NCBI RefSeq assembly: GCF_001592205.1
Contig: NZ_BCWM01000025.1
Span: forward strand, 1 to 46,450
Origin: Brevundimonas vesicularis NBRC 12165
Lineage (GTDB): Bacteria; Pseudomonadota; Alphaproteobacteria; Caulobacterales; Caulobacteraceae
Length of the DNA: 46,450 nt
Direction of reading: 5' to 3'
Below, in pieces: positions 28,384 through 38,409 of this stretch (within the stretch, counting starts at the first letter, position 1; each line of letters starts with the position of its first letter). A program made the position numbers and the translations under genes. The notes beneath the pieces were generated by a model. It did not search any database. It saw nothing but the letters and a program-made list of their open reading frames with translations, and was not told the DNA's origin.

Positions 28384-28519
28384 GGCGCGCGACTAGCGCG
28401 GACACGCCTCAAAGTCACGGGATTGCACCGGATGAAACAACCCCTCGCCACGAAGGGCTATCGGAGTCATGCTCGGTTCTGGAGGAGACGATCAGGCCGT
28501 CAGAGTCCGACGCTCCCCT

Positions 28520-28535
28520 CCCGGATCAATCCGGG
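28520..28535. repeat. 16-bp perfect inverted repeat upstream of the small membrane protein gene
   Basis: CCCGGAT, CA, ATCCGGG. In RNA it can fold as a six-pair hairpin with a TCAA loop. It stands about 24 bases upstream of the start codon at 28559, just before the purine-rich ribosome site. It may affect translation of the small gene or be an operator. Confidence 0.5.
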
Positions 28536-28558
28536 ATCATAGGGAAAGGATAAGGACG

Positions 28559-28705
28559 ATGGCTGTCATCCATCCTCAAGACCGTATCGCCCATGCGCCG
28601 CGTGAGCGGGCGCCGCTGCATCCGGCGGTGGGGCTGGTCGTCGGCTTCGGCTTTATCGTAGCCGTGGCGACGCTGGTCCATGTGGTGTTCAACGCCGTCT
28701 TCTGA
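28559..28705 (+). CDS. Small single-span membrane protein of unknown function
   Basis: 48 residues with one C-terminal helix (HPAVGLVVGFGFIVAVATLV) after a basic 20-residue N-terminal segment. AAAGGATAAGGA lies immediately upstream of the ATG. No family recognised. The gene is framed by a 16-bp inverted repeat before it and a perfect terminator-like hairpin that contains its stop codon, which together suggest a discrete, independently transcribed small gene. Confidence 0.6.
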   Translation: MAVIHPQDRIAHAPRERAPLHPAVGLVVGFGFIVAVATLVHVVFNAVF

Positions 28706-28713
28706 CGGCGTTT
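28691..28713. terminator. Perfect hairpin embracing the small gene's stop codon
   Basis: AACGCCGTC (28691-28699), loop TTCT, GACGGCGTT (28704-28712), then T and C. Nine perfect pairs. The TGA stop codon (28703-28705) sits at the loop/stem junction. The T-run is short, but as a symmetrical stem between convergent genes it could act on both strands. Confidence 0.65.
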
Positions 28714-28723
28714 CAGGCTGCGA

Positions 28724-29098
28724 TCAGGCGGCCAGGCGGTTCCAGACGGCGCGGTCGGCAGAGACGGCGTCGAGGCGACGGCCCTTGGCCTGAAGCTGGC
28801 GCATCACCTGTTCGGGCAGGGTGCAGAAGCGCGGCTCGACCAGGTCCGGATTGCAGGCGGGTGCCGGCGCCGCGAACAGGGCGGCGTTCACGTCCGGGCT
28901 GCGCTCGGCGATCAGCCAGGCCAGGCGACGGGCGCGTTCGGGATCGTTGCGGTGAAGCAGCGGGTCCTCGGCGAACAGTTCGCAACCCAGTTCCAGCAGA
29001 TAGTCCAGACCCAGCTTCTCGAACCGGCGCGCGTCGGCGGGCGTGACCGGGCAGGCCTCGTCCAGGTCGAACACGACATCGTTCAGAAGAAACAGCAT
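28724..29098 (-). CDS. Conserved-looking small protein of unknown function
   Basis: 124 residues, soluble, no signal peptide. It opens MLFLLNDVVFDLDEACPVTPADARRF and is acidic in the first half, with helical middle segments. I do not recognise the family. The frame is open to a GTG at 29176, but the sequence before MLFLLND is not protein-like, so the ATG at 29098 is preferred. It is convergent with the small membrane protein gene and divergent from glcB. Confidence 0.6.
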   Translation of the reverse strand: MLFLLNDVVFDLDEACPVTPADARRFEKLGLDYLLELGCELFAEDPLLHRNDPERARRLAWLIAERSPDVNAALFAAPAPACNPDLVEPRFCTLPEQVMRQLQAKGRRLDAVSADRAVWNRLAA

Positions 29099-29326
29099 GG
29101 GCGAGACGCTCGACTGGCCGGACGCGAGTTCGTCCGTAAGCTCACAATAGGCGCCGCCGCTTGCAGTCCCGTTCACGGACGCGGTTAAGAGTTTCTGACC
29201 AGCCGGCCGTCGCCTTGAACGAAAAGCGACGGCGATGACGCGACGTGACCCTTGCGTCGGCGTGCGGCCTCAGCTTACCTGATCACGCATTGTTACAGGC
29301 CGGCGTCGCGCCGGAGAGAGGCCGTC

Positions 29327-31471
29327 ATGACGACCCATGAAGATCGCGCCGGGCTGAAGGTCGCGGGGGAATTGATCGCCCTGATCGAGCGGGACGTACT
29401 GCCGGGGCTGGGGCTTGATGCGGCGGCGTTCTGGAGCGGAGCGGCAGCGATTTTCGAACGGTTCGCGCCCGAGAACCGGGCGCTTTTGGCGCGACGAGAC
29501 GCCTTGCAGGCTCAAATTGACGACTGGCATCGGGCGCGGCGGGGCCAGCCGTATGATGTGGCGGCGTCGCAGGCCTTCCTGAAAAAGATCGGCTATCTGG
29601 TCGAGGAGCCGGCGCCGTTCACGATCGGGACCGAGGGCGTGGACGCCGAGATCGCACGCATGGCCGGCCCGCAGTTGGTCGTGCCTGTGCTGAACGCCCG
29701 CTTTCTGCTGAACGCCGCCAATGCGCGGTGGGGCAGCCTTTATGATGCGCTTTACGGCACGGATGCGTTGGGCGACCTGCCGGCCGGCGGCGGCTATGAC
29801 GCGGCGCGCGGCGCGCGGGTCGTCGCGCGGGCCAAGGCCTTTTTGGACGAGGCGGCGCCGTTGGCGGAGGGTTCGCATACGGATGTCGCCGGCTGGTCGG
29901 TAGTTGATGGCGCACTGTCGCCCGCGTTGAAGGATGCAGGACAGTTCGTCGGTTTTACCGGCGAGACGACGGCGCCGTCTTCCATCCTGCTGATCAACAA
30001 CGGGCTGCACATCGAACTGGTGATCGACCACAGCCATCCGGTGGGGCGCAGCGATGCGGCCGGTCTGGCGGACGTGGTGCTGGAATCGGCCCTGTCGACC
30101 ATCGTCGATCTGGAGGATTCCGTCGCGGCCGTCGATGCGGCGGACAAGGCCGAGGCCTATCGCAACTGGCTGGGTCTGATGCGCGGCGACCTGTCCGCGA
30201 CGTTCAAGAAGGGCGGTGAGACCCTGACCCGCGCCTTGGAGCCGGATCGCCAGTGGACCGCGCCGGACGGGTCGTCGGTGATCCTGAAGGGGCGCAGCCT
30301 GCTGTTCGTGCGCAACGTCGGGCATCTGATGACGACCCCGGCCGTCCGTCTGGCCGACGGGTCGGAGGCGCCGGAAGGGATCATGGACGCCATCGTGACC
30401 AGCCTGATCGCGCTGTATGACATCAAGGGTCTGGGCGGGTTCGGCAACAGCGCGACGGGCTCGGTCTATATCGTCAAACCCAAGATGCACGGGCCGGAAG
30501 AGGCCGCCTTCACCGATCGGCTGTTCGATGCGGTCGAGGATCTGCTGGCCCTGCCGCGCCATGCGATCAAGGTCGGCGTGATGGACGAGGAACGGCGGAC
30601 CTCGGCCAATCTGGCGGCCTGCATTCAGGCGGTGAAGGACCGGATCGTCTTCATCAACACAGGCTTTTTGGATCGCACCGGCGACGAGATCCATACGGCC
30701 ATGCAGTCCGGGCCGGTGGTGCGAAAGGCCGACATCAAGTCCAGCGCCTGGATCGCGGCCTATGAGGAGAGAAACGTCGCCATTGGCCTGAAATGCGGCC
30801 TGTCGGGCAAGGCCCAGATCGGCAAGGGGATGTGGGCGGCGCCGGACCGGATGGCGGACATGCTGGAGCAGAAGATCGGTCATCCGAAGACGGGCGCGAA
30901 CACCGCCTGGACCCCCTCGCCGACGGCGGCGACCCTGCACGCGCTGCACTATCATGCGGTCGACGTGTTCGCGGTTCAGAAGGATGTGGCCGGGCGCGAC
31001 ACGCCGGGGTTGGAGGCCTTGCTGACCCCGCCGCTGGCGAACGGCGTCAACTGGTCCGAGGACGAGGTGGCGGCCGAGTTGGACAACAACGCCCAGGGCA
31101 TACTGGGCTATGTCGTGCGCTGGATCGACCAGGGGGTGGGGTGTTCCAAGGTGCCGGACATCCACGACATCGGCCTGATGGAGGACCGGGCGACGCTGCG
31201 GATCAGTTCGCAGCATATCGCCAACTGGCTGCTGCACGGCGTCTGTACGGCCGATCAGGTCGAGGCGGCCTTCCAGCGCATGGCGGCCAAGGTCGATGGT
31301 CAGAATGCGGGCGATCCGCTGTATCGGCCGATGGCGGCGGACCCGAATAACAGTCTGGCCTATCAGGCGGCGCGGGCGCTGGTGTTCGAAGGCGTCGAGC
31401 AGCCGAACGGCTATACCGAGCCGTTGCTGCATGCCTGGCGGTTGAAGGCCAAGGCGGCTCAGTCCGTCTGA
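29327..31471 (+). CDS. glcB: Malate synthase G
   Basis: Condenses glyoxylate and acetyl-CoA to malate (glyoxylate bypass). 714 residues, typical of the single-chain G form. Diagnostic segments include [34 protein letters not shown] (metal/glyoxylate site), [12 protein letters not shown], and [15 protein letters not shown]. The C-terminal part ends with the catalytic-base domain [17 protein letters not shown] at 29327 has GGAGAGAG upstream; the frame before it is not conserved-looking. Works downstream of acs when the cell grows on acetate, though it stands apart from that cluster. Its end overlaps the convergent mscS-type gene by 13 bases. Confidence 0.97.
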   Translation: MTTHEDRAGLKVAGELIALIERDVLPGLGLDAAAFWSGAAAIFERFAPENRALLARRDALQAQIDDWHRARRGQPYDVAASQAFLKKIGYLVEEPAPFTIGTEGVDAEIARMAGPQLVVPVLNARFLLNAANARWGSLYDALYGTDALGDLPAGGGYDAARGARVVARAKAFLDEAAPLAEGSHTDVAGWSVVDGALSPALKDAGQFVGFTGETTAPSSILLINNGLHIELVIDHSHPVGRSDAAGLADVVLESALSTIVDLEDSVAAVDAADKAEAYRNWLGLMRGDLSATFKKGGETLTRALEPDRQWTAPDGSSVILKGRSLLFVRNVGHLMTTPAVRLADGSEAPEGIMDAIVTSLIALYDIKGLGGFGNSATGSVYIVKPKMHGPEEAAFTDRLFDAVEDLLALPRHAIKVGVMDEERRTSANLAACIQAVKDRIVFINTGFLDRTGDEIHTAMQSGPVVRKADIKSSAWIAAYEERNVAIGLKCGLSGKAQIGKGMWAAPDRMADMLEQKIGHPKTGANTAWTPSPTAATLHALHYHAVDVFAVQKDVAGRDTPGLEALLTPPLANGVNWSEDEVAAELDNNAQGILGYVVRWIDQGVGCSKVPDIHDIGLMEDRATLRISSQHIANWLLHGVCTADQVEAAFQRMAAKVDGQNAGDPLYRPMAADPNNSLAYQAARALVFEGVEQPNGYTEPLLHAWRLKAKAAQSV

Positions 31472-32508
31472 CGCGCCTTGGGCGGAGCGGGCGGCTCAGG
31501 CATCTCGGCCTCGTCGTCGGCCATGACGTCGTCGGCGGCGTCGTTGGCGGTTCGGGCGGGACTTTGCGGGCCGGTCGGTCGCGGCGGTGAGCCGACGCCG
31601 TAGCCGAGGCGCTTCAAGGCCTCCTCGCCGTCCAGGCCGAAGGCGGTGCGCAGGCGAAGATCGGTCTGGGGCACCGGCACCTCGACGCCCGCCGTGTCCA
31701 GGGCGTCGGCGATCAGCCAGGTGTAGGCGGCGTGCATGGCCGCCGGACGTTTGACAGCGTCACGCGTCGGCCAGACCACCAGTTCGAACGACAGGCCCCG
31801 ATCGCCGAAGGCCACGAGCCAGACCTGGCTCTTGCGAGCCTCCGTCTCCGGCAGGGTGAAGGGGCTGGCGCGGGCGGCGGTCAGAACGGCGTCGCGCACC
31901 TGACCCCGGTCCGAGCCATAGGCGACGGTGAAGGGCACATGGATGCGGCGGGTGTCACCCTTCATCGTCCAGTTGGTGACGGGCTGTTCGATGAAGCGCG
32001 AGTTGGGCACCAGGACATTGACGTTGTCGTTGGTGCGGACACGGGTGGCGCGCGGGCCGATCTCCATAATGGCGCCGCGAATGCCGATGTCCTCGATCTC
32101 GATATAGTCGCCGACCGACACCATCCGGTCGAAGATCAGGAACAGGCCGGAGACGAACTCCTTGACCACCCCCTGCAGCCCGAGACCGACACCGATGCCC
32201 AGCGCGCCGGCGAAGACGGTCAGGGACGACAGGTTCAGCCCTGCCGCCGACAGGGCCGACATGACGCCGACGACAATGATGCCGTAGCCGGCCAGACGCT
32301 CCAGCAGATAGATCGCCTGACGGCTGCGGTCCGAGCGTTCGCGCACCCGGCGCAGCGACCGCGTCACCAGCCAATGGGCCGCGAATGCGATCAGCAGGAT
32401 CACGCCTGCGCTGACCAGACCGCCCAGCGTCAGATTGATCCCGGCGATGCGGGCGATCTGCGACTGCTCGATGGTGTCGAGGCCCAGCTTCTGGATCGGA
32501 TTGGTCAT
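31459..32508 (-). CDS. Small-conductance mechanosensitive channel, MscS family
   Basis: A 349-residue inner-membrane channel that opens under membrane tension and releases solutes. Three N-terminal helices (about 25-50, 70-95, 95-125), the pore helix with the Gly/Ala-rich pattern [22 protein letters not shown], then the MscS beta-domain start [16 protein letters not shown] and a cytoplasmic cage domain. A C-terminal acidic/Pro-rich tail (about 295-349) is an extension beyond the core family. The 3' end overlaps glcB by 13 bases on the opposite strand. Confidence 0.92.
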   Translation of the reverse strand: MTNPIQKLGLDTIEQSQIARIAGINLTLGGLVSAGVILLIAFAAHWLVTRSLRRVRERSDRSRQAIYLLERLAGYGIIVVGVMSALSAAGLNLSSLTVFAGALGIGVGLGLQGVVKEFVSGLFLIFDRMVSVGDYIEIEDIGIRGAIMEIGPRATRVRTNDNVNVLVPNSRFIEQPVTNWTMKGDTRRIHVPFTVAYGSDRGQVRDAVLTAARASPFTLPETEARKSQVWLVAFGDRGLSFELVVWPTRDAVKRPAAMHAAYTWLIADALDTAGVEVPVPQTDLRLRTAFGLDGEEALKRLGYGVGSPPRPTGPQSPARTANDAADDVMADDEAEMPEPPAPPKARQTD

Positions 32509-32548
32509 CGCGTCCTAGAGCGTCCAGCGAACGGTCAAGGTTCCAAAC

Positions 32549-34462
32549 CTATATGGTGAAGTCCTCGGTCGAGAAGCGCCCATCCAGCCAGGCGACGATG
32601 CGCTCGGCGGCGTCCTCGGGCGACATGGTGGTGGTGTCCACGACGATCTCGGGGTGTTCGGGCGCTTCATAGGGGCTGTCGATGCCGGTGAAGTTTTTGA
32701 GCTCTCCCGCGCGAGCCTTCTTGTACAGACCCTTGACGTCGCGAGCCTCGGCCACCGCCAGGGGCGTGTCGACGTGGACCTCGACGAACTCGCCCTTGCC
32801 CAGCAGGTCACGGGCCAGGCGGCGTTCGGCGCGGAAGGGCGAGATGAAGCTGACCAGGACGATCAGGCCCGCGTCCACCATCAGTTTCGACACCTCGGCG
32901 ACGCGGCGGATGTTTTCGACCCGGTCCTCTTCGGTGAAGCCCAGGTCGCGGTTCAGACCGTGGCGGACATTGTCGCCGTCCAGCAGATAGGTGTGGCGAC
33001 CGTCGGCGTGCAGCCGCTTTTCCACCAGATCGGCGATGGTCGACTTGCCGGCGCCCGACAGGCCGGTCAGCCAGACGACGCGGCCCGTCTGGTTCTTGAT
33101 CGTGGCGCGCGCGGCCTTGTCCACTGACAGGGCCTGCCAATGGATGTTGTGGGCGCGGCGCAGGGCGAAGTGCAGCAAACCCGCCCCGACTGTGCGGTTC
33201 GAGATCCGGTCGATCAGGATGAACCCGCCCAGGTCCTTGTTCTCGGCATAGGGGGCGAAGGCGACGGGGGCGTCCAGCGACAGGTTGCAGACGCCGATCT
33301 CGTTCAACTCCAGCCGCTTGGCCGGCTGCTGCTCCAGGGTGTTGACGTTCACCTTGTGCTTGGGCTCGGTGATGGTGGCGCCCACCAGCTTTGCGCCGAT
33401 CTTGAGCAGGTAAGGCCGGCCCGGCAGCAGGGGCTCGTCGTCCATCCAGACCACGGTGGCCTCGAACTGGTCGGCCGCCTCGGGCGGGGCGTCGGCGCTG
33501 GCCAGCACGTCGCCGCGCGAGACATCGATCTCGTCGGCCAGGGTCAGGGTGATCGACTGTCCGGCCACGGCCAAGCTCAAGTCGCCGTCGGCGGTGACAA
33601 TGCGGGCCACGGTCGAGGTCTTGCCGGACGGCAGGACGCGCACCGGATCGCCCGGCCGCACGGTCCCGGCGGCGATCTGGCCGGAGAAGCCGCGGAAGTC
33701 GAGATTGGGCCGGTTGACCCACTGCACCGGCAGGCGGAACGGATCGGCCTGAAGAGCGTCGCCGACCTCCAGCGTTTCCAGCAGGCTCATCAGCGGCGGG
33801 CCGGCGTACCAGGGCGAATAAGCGCTGGGTTCGGTGATGTTGTCGCCGCGCAGGGCGGACATCGGGATGGCGTCGAAGGCCTGAAGCCCGATCTGGGCGG
33901 CGAAGGCGCGGAAGTCGGCGAAGATGGCGTCGAACACGGACCGAGACCAGCCCATGAGGTCCATCTTGTTCACTGCCAGGATGACGTGGCGGATGCCCAA
34001 CAGGCTGACCAGATAGGCGTGGCGGCGGGTCTGGGTCAGCACGCCGCGCCGGGCGTCGATCAGGATGACGGCGGCGTCGGCCGTGGAGGCGCCGGTGACC
34101 ATGTTGCGCGTGTACTGTTCGTGGCCTGGCGTGTCGGCGACGATGAACTTCCGTTTTTCGGTGGAGAAGAAGCGATAGGCGACATCGATGGTGATGCCCT
34201 GTTCCCGCTCGGCGGCCAGGCCGTCGACCAGCAGGGCGAAGTCGATGTCGCCGCCCTGGGTGCCGACGCGGCGACTGTCCGCCTCCAGCGCCGCCATCTG
34301 ATCCTCGAAGATCATCTTGGAATCGTAGAGCAGGCGGCCGATCAGGGTGGACTTGCCGTCGTCCACGCTGCCGCAGGTGATGAAGCGCAGCAGGCTCTTG
34401 TGTTGGTGGGCGTCCAGATAGGCGTCGATGTCGCGGGCGATCAGGTCGGACTGGTGAGCCAT
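32549..34462 (-). CDS. cysNC: Bifunctional CysN-CysC: ATP sulfurylase GTPase subunit and APS kinase
   Basis: Activates sulfate to APS (CysN part, with CysD) and phosphorylates it to PAPS (CysC part). 637 residues. The CysN half has GTPase motifs [14 protein letters not shown] (near residue 30), [11 protein letters not shown] and NKMDLMGW, then EF-Tu-like domains. The C-terminal APS kinase begins near residue 450 with [19 protein letters not shown] and has the [16 protein letters not shown] and [10 protein letters not shown] segments with the reactive Ser. Its ATG overlaps the cysD stop codon by one base, the usual coupling. Confidence 0.96.
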   Translation of the reverse strand: MAHQSDLIARDIDAYLDAHQHKSLLRFITCGSVDDGKSTLIGRLLYDSKMIFEDQMAALEADSRRVGTQGGDIDFALLVDGLAAEREQGITIDVAYRFFSTEKRKFIVADTPGHEQYTRNMVTGASTADAAVILIDARRGVLTQTRRHAYLVSLLGIRHVILAVNKMDLMGWSRSVFDAIFADFRAFAAQIGLQAFDAIPMSALRGDNITEPSAYSPWYAGPPLMSLLETLEVGDALQADPFRLPVQWVNRPNLDFRGFSGQIAAGTVRPGDPVRVLPSGKTSTVARIVTADGDLSLAVAGQSITLTLADEIDVSRGDVLASADAPPEAADQFEATVVWMDDEPLLPGRPYLLKIGAKLVGATITEPKHKVNVNTLEQQPAKRLELNEIGVCNLSLDAPVAFAPYAENKDLGGFILIDRISNRTVGAGLLHFALRRAHNIHWQALSVDKAARATIKNQTGRVVWLTGLSGAGKSTIADLVEKRLHADGRHTYLLDGDNVRHGLNRDLGFTEEDRVENIRRVAEVSKLMVDAGLIVLVSFISPFRAERRLARDLLGKGEFVEVHVDTPLAVAEARDVKGLYKKARAGELKNFTGIDSPYEAPEHPEIVVDTTTMSPEDAAERIVAWLDGRFSTEDFTI

Positions 34463-35430
34463 CAGAAATAGCCCTCCTGCTTCTTCTTCTCCATCGAGGC
34501 GGACTGGTCGTGGTCGATCATCCGACCCTGGCGCTCGGAGGTGGTGGTCAGCAGCATTTCCTGGATGACCTCAGGCAGGGTCGCGGCCGTACTCTCGACC
34601 GCGCCGGTCAGGGGGTAGCAGCCCAGGGTGCGGAAACGGACGGACTTCATCTGCGGCGTCTCGCCGGGACGCAGTCGGAACCGGTCGTCATCGACCATGA
34701 TCAGGGCGCCGTCGCGTTCCACCACCGGCCGTTCGGCGGCCAGATAGAGCGGAACGATGGGGATCCGCTCCAGGTGGATGTATTGCCAGACGTCCAGCTC
34801 GGTCCAGTTTGAGATCGGGAAGACGCGGATGCTCTCACCGGGCTTTTTGCGCGTGTTGTAGAGCCGCCAGAGTTCGGGCCGCTGATTCTTGGGGTCCCAA
34901 CGGTGTTCGGCGGTGCGGAAGGAGAAGATGCGCTCCTTGGCGCGCGACTTCTCCTCGTCGCGACGAGCGCCGCCGAAGGCCGCGTCGAAGCCGTAATGAT
35001 TCAGGGCCTGTTTCAGACCTTCGGTCTTCCAGAGGTCCGTGTGCAGGGCCGAGCCGTGATCGAAGGGGTTGATGCCGCGTGCGAGGGCGTCGGTGTTCTG
35101 GTGGACCAACAGTTCGACGCCCAGATCGGCCGCCGCCTGTTCGCGCATCGCGTACATGGCGCGAAACTTCCACGTCGTGTCGACGTGCAGAAGCGGGAAG
35201 GGCGGCCTGGACGGATAGAAGGCCTTCTTCGCCAGATGCAGCATGACGGCTGAATCCTTGCCGATCGAATACAGCATGACCGGACGCTCGGCCTCGGCAG
35301 CCACCTCGCGTAGGATGTTGATGCTCTCGGCCTCCAGGCGCTGGAGGTGGGTCAGGCGCGGCGTGGAAAGGGCGGCAGGTTTTTTGGTCAGGGTGGCGGT
35401 GGTCACCGGGGCGTCTCCGTCGAACGCCAT
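34462..35430 (-). CDS. cysD: Sulfate adenylyltransferase subunit 2
   Basis: The catalytic ATP-sulfurylase subunit, partner of the CysN half encoded next. 322 residues from ATG 35430. The PP-loop motif [20 protein letters not shown] and [15 protein letters not shown] are typical, as is [15 protein letters not shown]. The family's C-terminal end KKKQEGYF is intact. A TTG ten codons earlier is a weaker alternative start. With cysNC it forms a two-gene operon; cysQ lies about 9 kb left. Confidence 0.96.
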   Translation of the reverse strand: MAFDGDAPVTTATLTKKPAALSTPRLTHLQRLEAESINILREVAAEAERPVMLYSIGKDSAVMLHLAKKAFYPSRPPFPLLHVDTTWKFRAMYAMREQAAADLGVELLVHQNTDALARGINPFDHGSALHTDLWKTEGLKQALNHYGFDAAFGGARRDEEKSRAKERIFSFRTAEHRWDPKNQRPELWRLYNTRKKPGESIRVFPISNWTELDVWQYIHLERIPIVPLYLAAERPVVERDGALIMVDDDRFRLRPGETPQMKSVRFRTLGCYPLTGAVESTAATLPEVIQEMLLTTTSERQGRMIDHDQSASMEKKKQEGYF

Positions 35431-35578
35431 GTGACAACGCCAAAGGGCGGGACGGGACAAGCGAGGGTTCCTGTTCCCCGCTAGGAGATTTTCGTCCCGC
35501 GGCGTCCGATTTCGCCGTCGGTGCGTAACGGAACCAGGGTCGCTGAAAGCGGCTTATGGCATCAAAACGGAAACGCCC

Positions 35579-36127
35579 ATGTCCAGCCTGAAATCCCTCG
35601 CCGCATCCGCCGCCGCGATCGCGCTGGCGGGATGCGTGACCGCACCGTCGCCTTCCGAATATCGCGCGCCGCAGCCGGCCAAGCCGGTGGATGTGCAGCG
35701 TCTGTGGTCCGGGCGCTGGCACGAGATCGCGCGTCTGCCGGATCGGCTGACCGACGGCTGCGTCGCCGGCGCGTCGATCTATACGCCGGTGGAGGGCACG
35801 CGGGTCGATGTGCGCGACACCTGTCAGGTCGGCACGCCCGACGGCAAGGAAAAGGCCATCGGCGGACGGGGCGAGATCCTCGATCCGGGCACAAACGCCA
35901 AGCTGAGGGTCAAATATCTGGCCGGGTTCGTGACCTGGGACTATTGGGTGCTGGACCGAGCGGACGACTACAGCTGGTTCATCTCGGCTGATCCGACCTT
36001 CAATCGGCTGTTCATCTACACGCGCGACTTGCCAAGCGAGCAGCAGGTGCGCGCCCTGACCGAACGGGCGCGGGCCCTTGGTTATGATGTCAGTCGTCTG
36101 GAGTTCCCGGCCCAACCGGCGCGGTAA
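35579..36127 (+). CDS. Outer-membrane lipocalin lipoprotein (Blc-like)
   Basis: A 182-residue lipoprotein: signal peptide ending in lipobox ALAGC (Cys19), then a lipocalin domain with the characteristic first motif SGRWHEIARLPDR and the pattern DYWVLDRADDYSWFISADP. Bacterial lipocalins bind fatty acids or lysophospholipids and sit at the outer membrane. The adjoining lipoprotein gene starts 12 bases downstream on the same strand, so the two are co-transcribed. Confidence 0.9.
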   Translation: MSSLKSLAASAAAIALAGCVTAPSPSEYRAPQPAKPVDVQRLWSGRWHEIARLPDRLTDGCVAGASIYTPVEGTRVDVRDTCQVGTPDGKEKAIGGRGEILDPGTNAKLRVKYLAGFVTWDYWVLDRADDYSWFISADPTFNRLFIYTRDLPSEQQVRALTERARALGYDVSRLEFPAQPAR

Positions 36128-36139
36128 GGATCAAAGACC

Positions 36140-37462
36140 ATGCGCTCGCCACGGACGGTTTTGTTCGCCTCGACACTGCTCGCGACGGTGATCGGTCTAG
36201 GAGCCTGCGCGGGTGGGACAGCCTTGCCCGTCGCGGCGGGGTTTGGTCCGGACCCGCAACTGCCGGCGGTGCGTCAGGGCTTGCTGCCCACCGTCAATAT
36301 CGCCCCGGCGTCGAGCTGGCCCGAAGGCGCGACGCCGGTCGCGGCGGCGGGATTGCGCGTGCAGGCGTTCGCGACAGGCCTGGATCACCCGCGCTGGCTC
36401 TATCGCCTGCCCAACGGCGATATTCTGGTCGCGGAGTCGAACGCGCCGCCCAAGCCCGAAGACAAGAAGGGCGGTCTGCGTGGCTGGGTGATGGGCAAGG
36501 TCATGGCCAAGGCCGGCGCCGGTGTCCCAAGCCCCAACAAGATCGTCCTGCTGCGGGACGCGGACGGCGACGGCGTAGCGGAGACCAAGAGCGATTTCCT
36601 GACCGGACTGAACTCGCCGTTCGGCATGGCTCTGGTCAGCGACCGGCTGTATGTCGCCAACGCCGATGCGGTGGTGGCCTTTCCGTATCGGAGCGGCCAG
36701 ACGCAGATCGACGCTGCGGCCACGAAGGTCGCGGACCTGCCTGCCGGCCGCAATCATCACTGGACAAAGAGCCTTGTCGCCAGCCCGGATGGTCGCCGGC
36801 TTTATGTCGGGGTCGGATCCAACTCCAACGTCGGCGAAAACGGCCTGGACGAGGAAGTCGATCGCGCCGCCATACTGGAGATCGATCCGGCCACGGGCGC
36901 GCGGCAGGTCTATGCCTCGGGCCTGCGCAATCCGGTCGGCATGGACTGGAACCCGCAGACCGGCCAGCTGTGGGTGGCGGTCAACGAGCGTGACGAGATC
37001 GGCGACGATCTGGTGCCCGACTATATGACCTCGGTGGCGCCGGGCGCCTTCTACGGCTGGCCGTGGAGCTATTACGGCCAGACTGTCGATACGCGCCCAC
37101 CCGCCAATCCGGCGATGGTCGCGCGCGCTATCCGGCCGGATTACGCACTGGGCGCGCACACGGCGTCGCTGGGGCTGACATTCGGACAAGGCGCGAGCCT
37201 GTTGCCGCCAGCCTTGCGCTCTGGCGTTTTCGTCGGCCAGCACGGATCGTGGAACCGCAGCGTGCGCAGCGGCTACAAGGTGATCTTCGTGCCGTTCGTC
37301 GATGGACGTCCCGCCGGGCCGCCGCAGGATGTTCTGACCGGATTTCTGAACGCCCGGGGTCAGGCGCAAGGCCGGCCCGTCGGGGTGCAGATCGACCGAG
37401 AAGGCGCCCTGCTGGTCGCCGATGATGTGGGCAATGTCATCTGGCGCGTCAGCGGCGCCTGA
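36140..37462 (+). CDS. Sorbosone-dehydrogenase-like PQQ-type beta-propeller lipoprotein
   Basis: A 440-residue exported protein with lipobox GLGAC (Cys23). The fold pattern matches soluble glucose/sorbosone dehydrogenase-type six-bladed propellers: [20 protein letters not shown], a conserved [31 protein letters not shown], and GQHGSWNRS. Such proteins may use pyrroloquinoline quinone to oxidise sugars in the periplasm, but the actual substrate and cofactor here are not shown. It is the second gene after the lipocalin and is ended by a strong hairpin terminator. Confidence 0.85.
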   Translation: MRSPRTVLFASTLLATVIGLGACAGGTALPVAAGFGPDPQLPAVRQGLLPTVNIAPASSWPEGATPVAAAGLRVQAFATGLDHPRWLYRLPNGDILVAESNAPPKPEDKKGGLRGWVMGKVMAKAGAGVPSPNKIVLLRDADGDGVAETKSDFLTGLNSPFGMALVSDRLYVANADAVVAFPYRSGQTQIDAAATKVADLPAGRNHHWTKSLVASPDGRRLYVGVGSNSNVGENGLDEEVDRAAILEIDPATGARQVYASGLRNPVGMDWNPQTGQLWVAVNERDEIGDDLVPDYMTSVAPGAFYGWPWSYYGQTVDTRPPANPAMVARAIRPDYALGAHTASLGLTFGQGASLLPPALRSGVFVGQHGSWNRSVRSGYKVIFVPFVDGRPAGPPQDVLTGFLNARGQAQGRPVGVQIDREGALLVADDVGNVIWRVSGA

Positions 37463-37477
37463 ACCTCGATCATAGAA

Positions 37478-37503
37478 AAAGCCCCGGCCGAAACCGGGGC
37501 TTT
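37478..37503. terminator. Bidirectional intrinsic terminator
   Basis: AAAGCCCCGG (37478-37487), loop CCGAAA, CCGGGGCTTT (37494-37503). The A-run before and T-run after make it usable on both strands, ending the lipoprotein operon and the convergent Ala/Pro-rich gene. Confidence 0.9.
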
Positions 37504-37520
37504 CCATTATTCTGCTGAGA

Positions 37521-38084
37521 TCAGTTCAGCGGCTGGACCGTGATCGCCGGCGCGGCGGGCGTGGTCACGACCGGAGCCGGGGTAGAGGCTGCAGGCGCGG
37601 TGTTTAACCGGCTGGTGCTCGCCGTCGAGGCGGCCGGCGCGGTGTAGGGTTGCGGACCCGAAGGCGTAGCCGGCGTCTCAACACGGGCAGCGGCGGGCCG
37701 TTCAACGGCCGGCGCAGCGCGACGGGCCACGGGTTCGGCGCGGCGAGCGACCGGCGCAGGCGCGGCGGCCGGCGTCGGAGCCGCAGCCGGCGTGGGCGCG
37801 ACCTCGGCCGGGGCGGGCGTGACCGGCGCCTGGGCGGCCGTCATCGCGGCGGGCGCGGTCTGCATGGCCGGTGCGGCGGTCTCGGCGGGCTGAGCGGGAG
37901 CGGCCTGTTCGCCGCCCATCATCATGGCGACGCCGCTGCCCAGCAGCACCACGGCGCCGATCGGGGCCAGGATCATCCAGGTCTTCACCGACTTCTTGGA
38001 CTTGGTCGTGCGGGCGTAGCGCGGAACGAAGGTCGTGTCCTCAGCGCGGGCTTCGGTATTGGCGTTGGCATAGGTCATAGACAT
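37521..38084 (-). CDS. Ala/Pro-rich single-span inner-membrane protein
   Basis: 187 residues: a short polar cytoplasmic N-terminus (with RTTKSKKSVK just before the membrane), one helix (about 36-56, ILAPIGAVVLLGSGVAMMMGG), and a periplasmic tail of about 130 residues made almost only of Ala, Pro, Thr and Val with a few Arg. The arrangement resembles TonB or a cell-wall spanning spacer but has no recognisable C-terminal domain. Function unknown. Strong GGAGG ribosome site. It is convergent with the lipoprotein operon and has a long promoter-type gap upstream. Confidence 0.75.
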   Translation of the reverse strand: MSMTYANANTEARAEDTTFVPRYARTTKSKKSVKTWMILAPIGAVVLLGSGVAMMMGGEQAAPAQPAETAAPAMQTAPAAMTAAQAPVTPAPAEVAPTPAAAPTPAAAPAPVARRAEPVARRAAPAVERPAAARVETPATPSGPQPYTAPAASTASTSRLNTAPAASTPAPVVTTPAAPAITVQPLN

Positions 38085-38409
38085 TGTTTCTGTCCTCCAT
38101 AACGTCGATCAACCAACCCGCCGTTCCGCAACGGCGTTCCGCGTAAAGCGCAAAAGCCCCGAAGAAACACCGTTTCCGCCCGGAATGGGGCGAAGACCGT
38201 GCGTGCGGCCGCCGCATTTGCCGTCAATGCGGCAATAAAAAGCAGGGCGGTGCTCTGGATTTCCGCCGCGTCAACCGAACAAATGGATCACGGCTGGACG
38301 GCAATTCGTCAGGTTCGCGAAGGATTGCGGACCCTACGGTTGACCCGACCGGCCGCCTTCGTCCATCACCGGACCGGGTGGAACACGCATTGACCGGAGT
38401 ACGGCGCGC
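38085..38409. other. 325-base divergent intergenic region
   Basis: Lies between the Ala/Pro-rich gene (minus) and the acyl-CoA synthetase gene (plus). It holds the ribosome sites of both (GGAGG near 38095 on the minus strand, GGAG near 38395 on the plus strand) and the inverted repeat at 38211-38233. No further gene, tRNA or repeat is seen. Confidence 0.7.
38211..38233. repeat. 8-bp perfect inverted repeat
   Basis: GCCGCATT, seven bases, AATGCGGC, followed by AATAAAAAG on the plus strand. The tail is A-rich, not T-rich, so it is not a plus-strand terminator. It is in the middle of a divergent promoter region and could be an operator. Confidence 0.4.
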
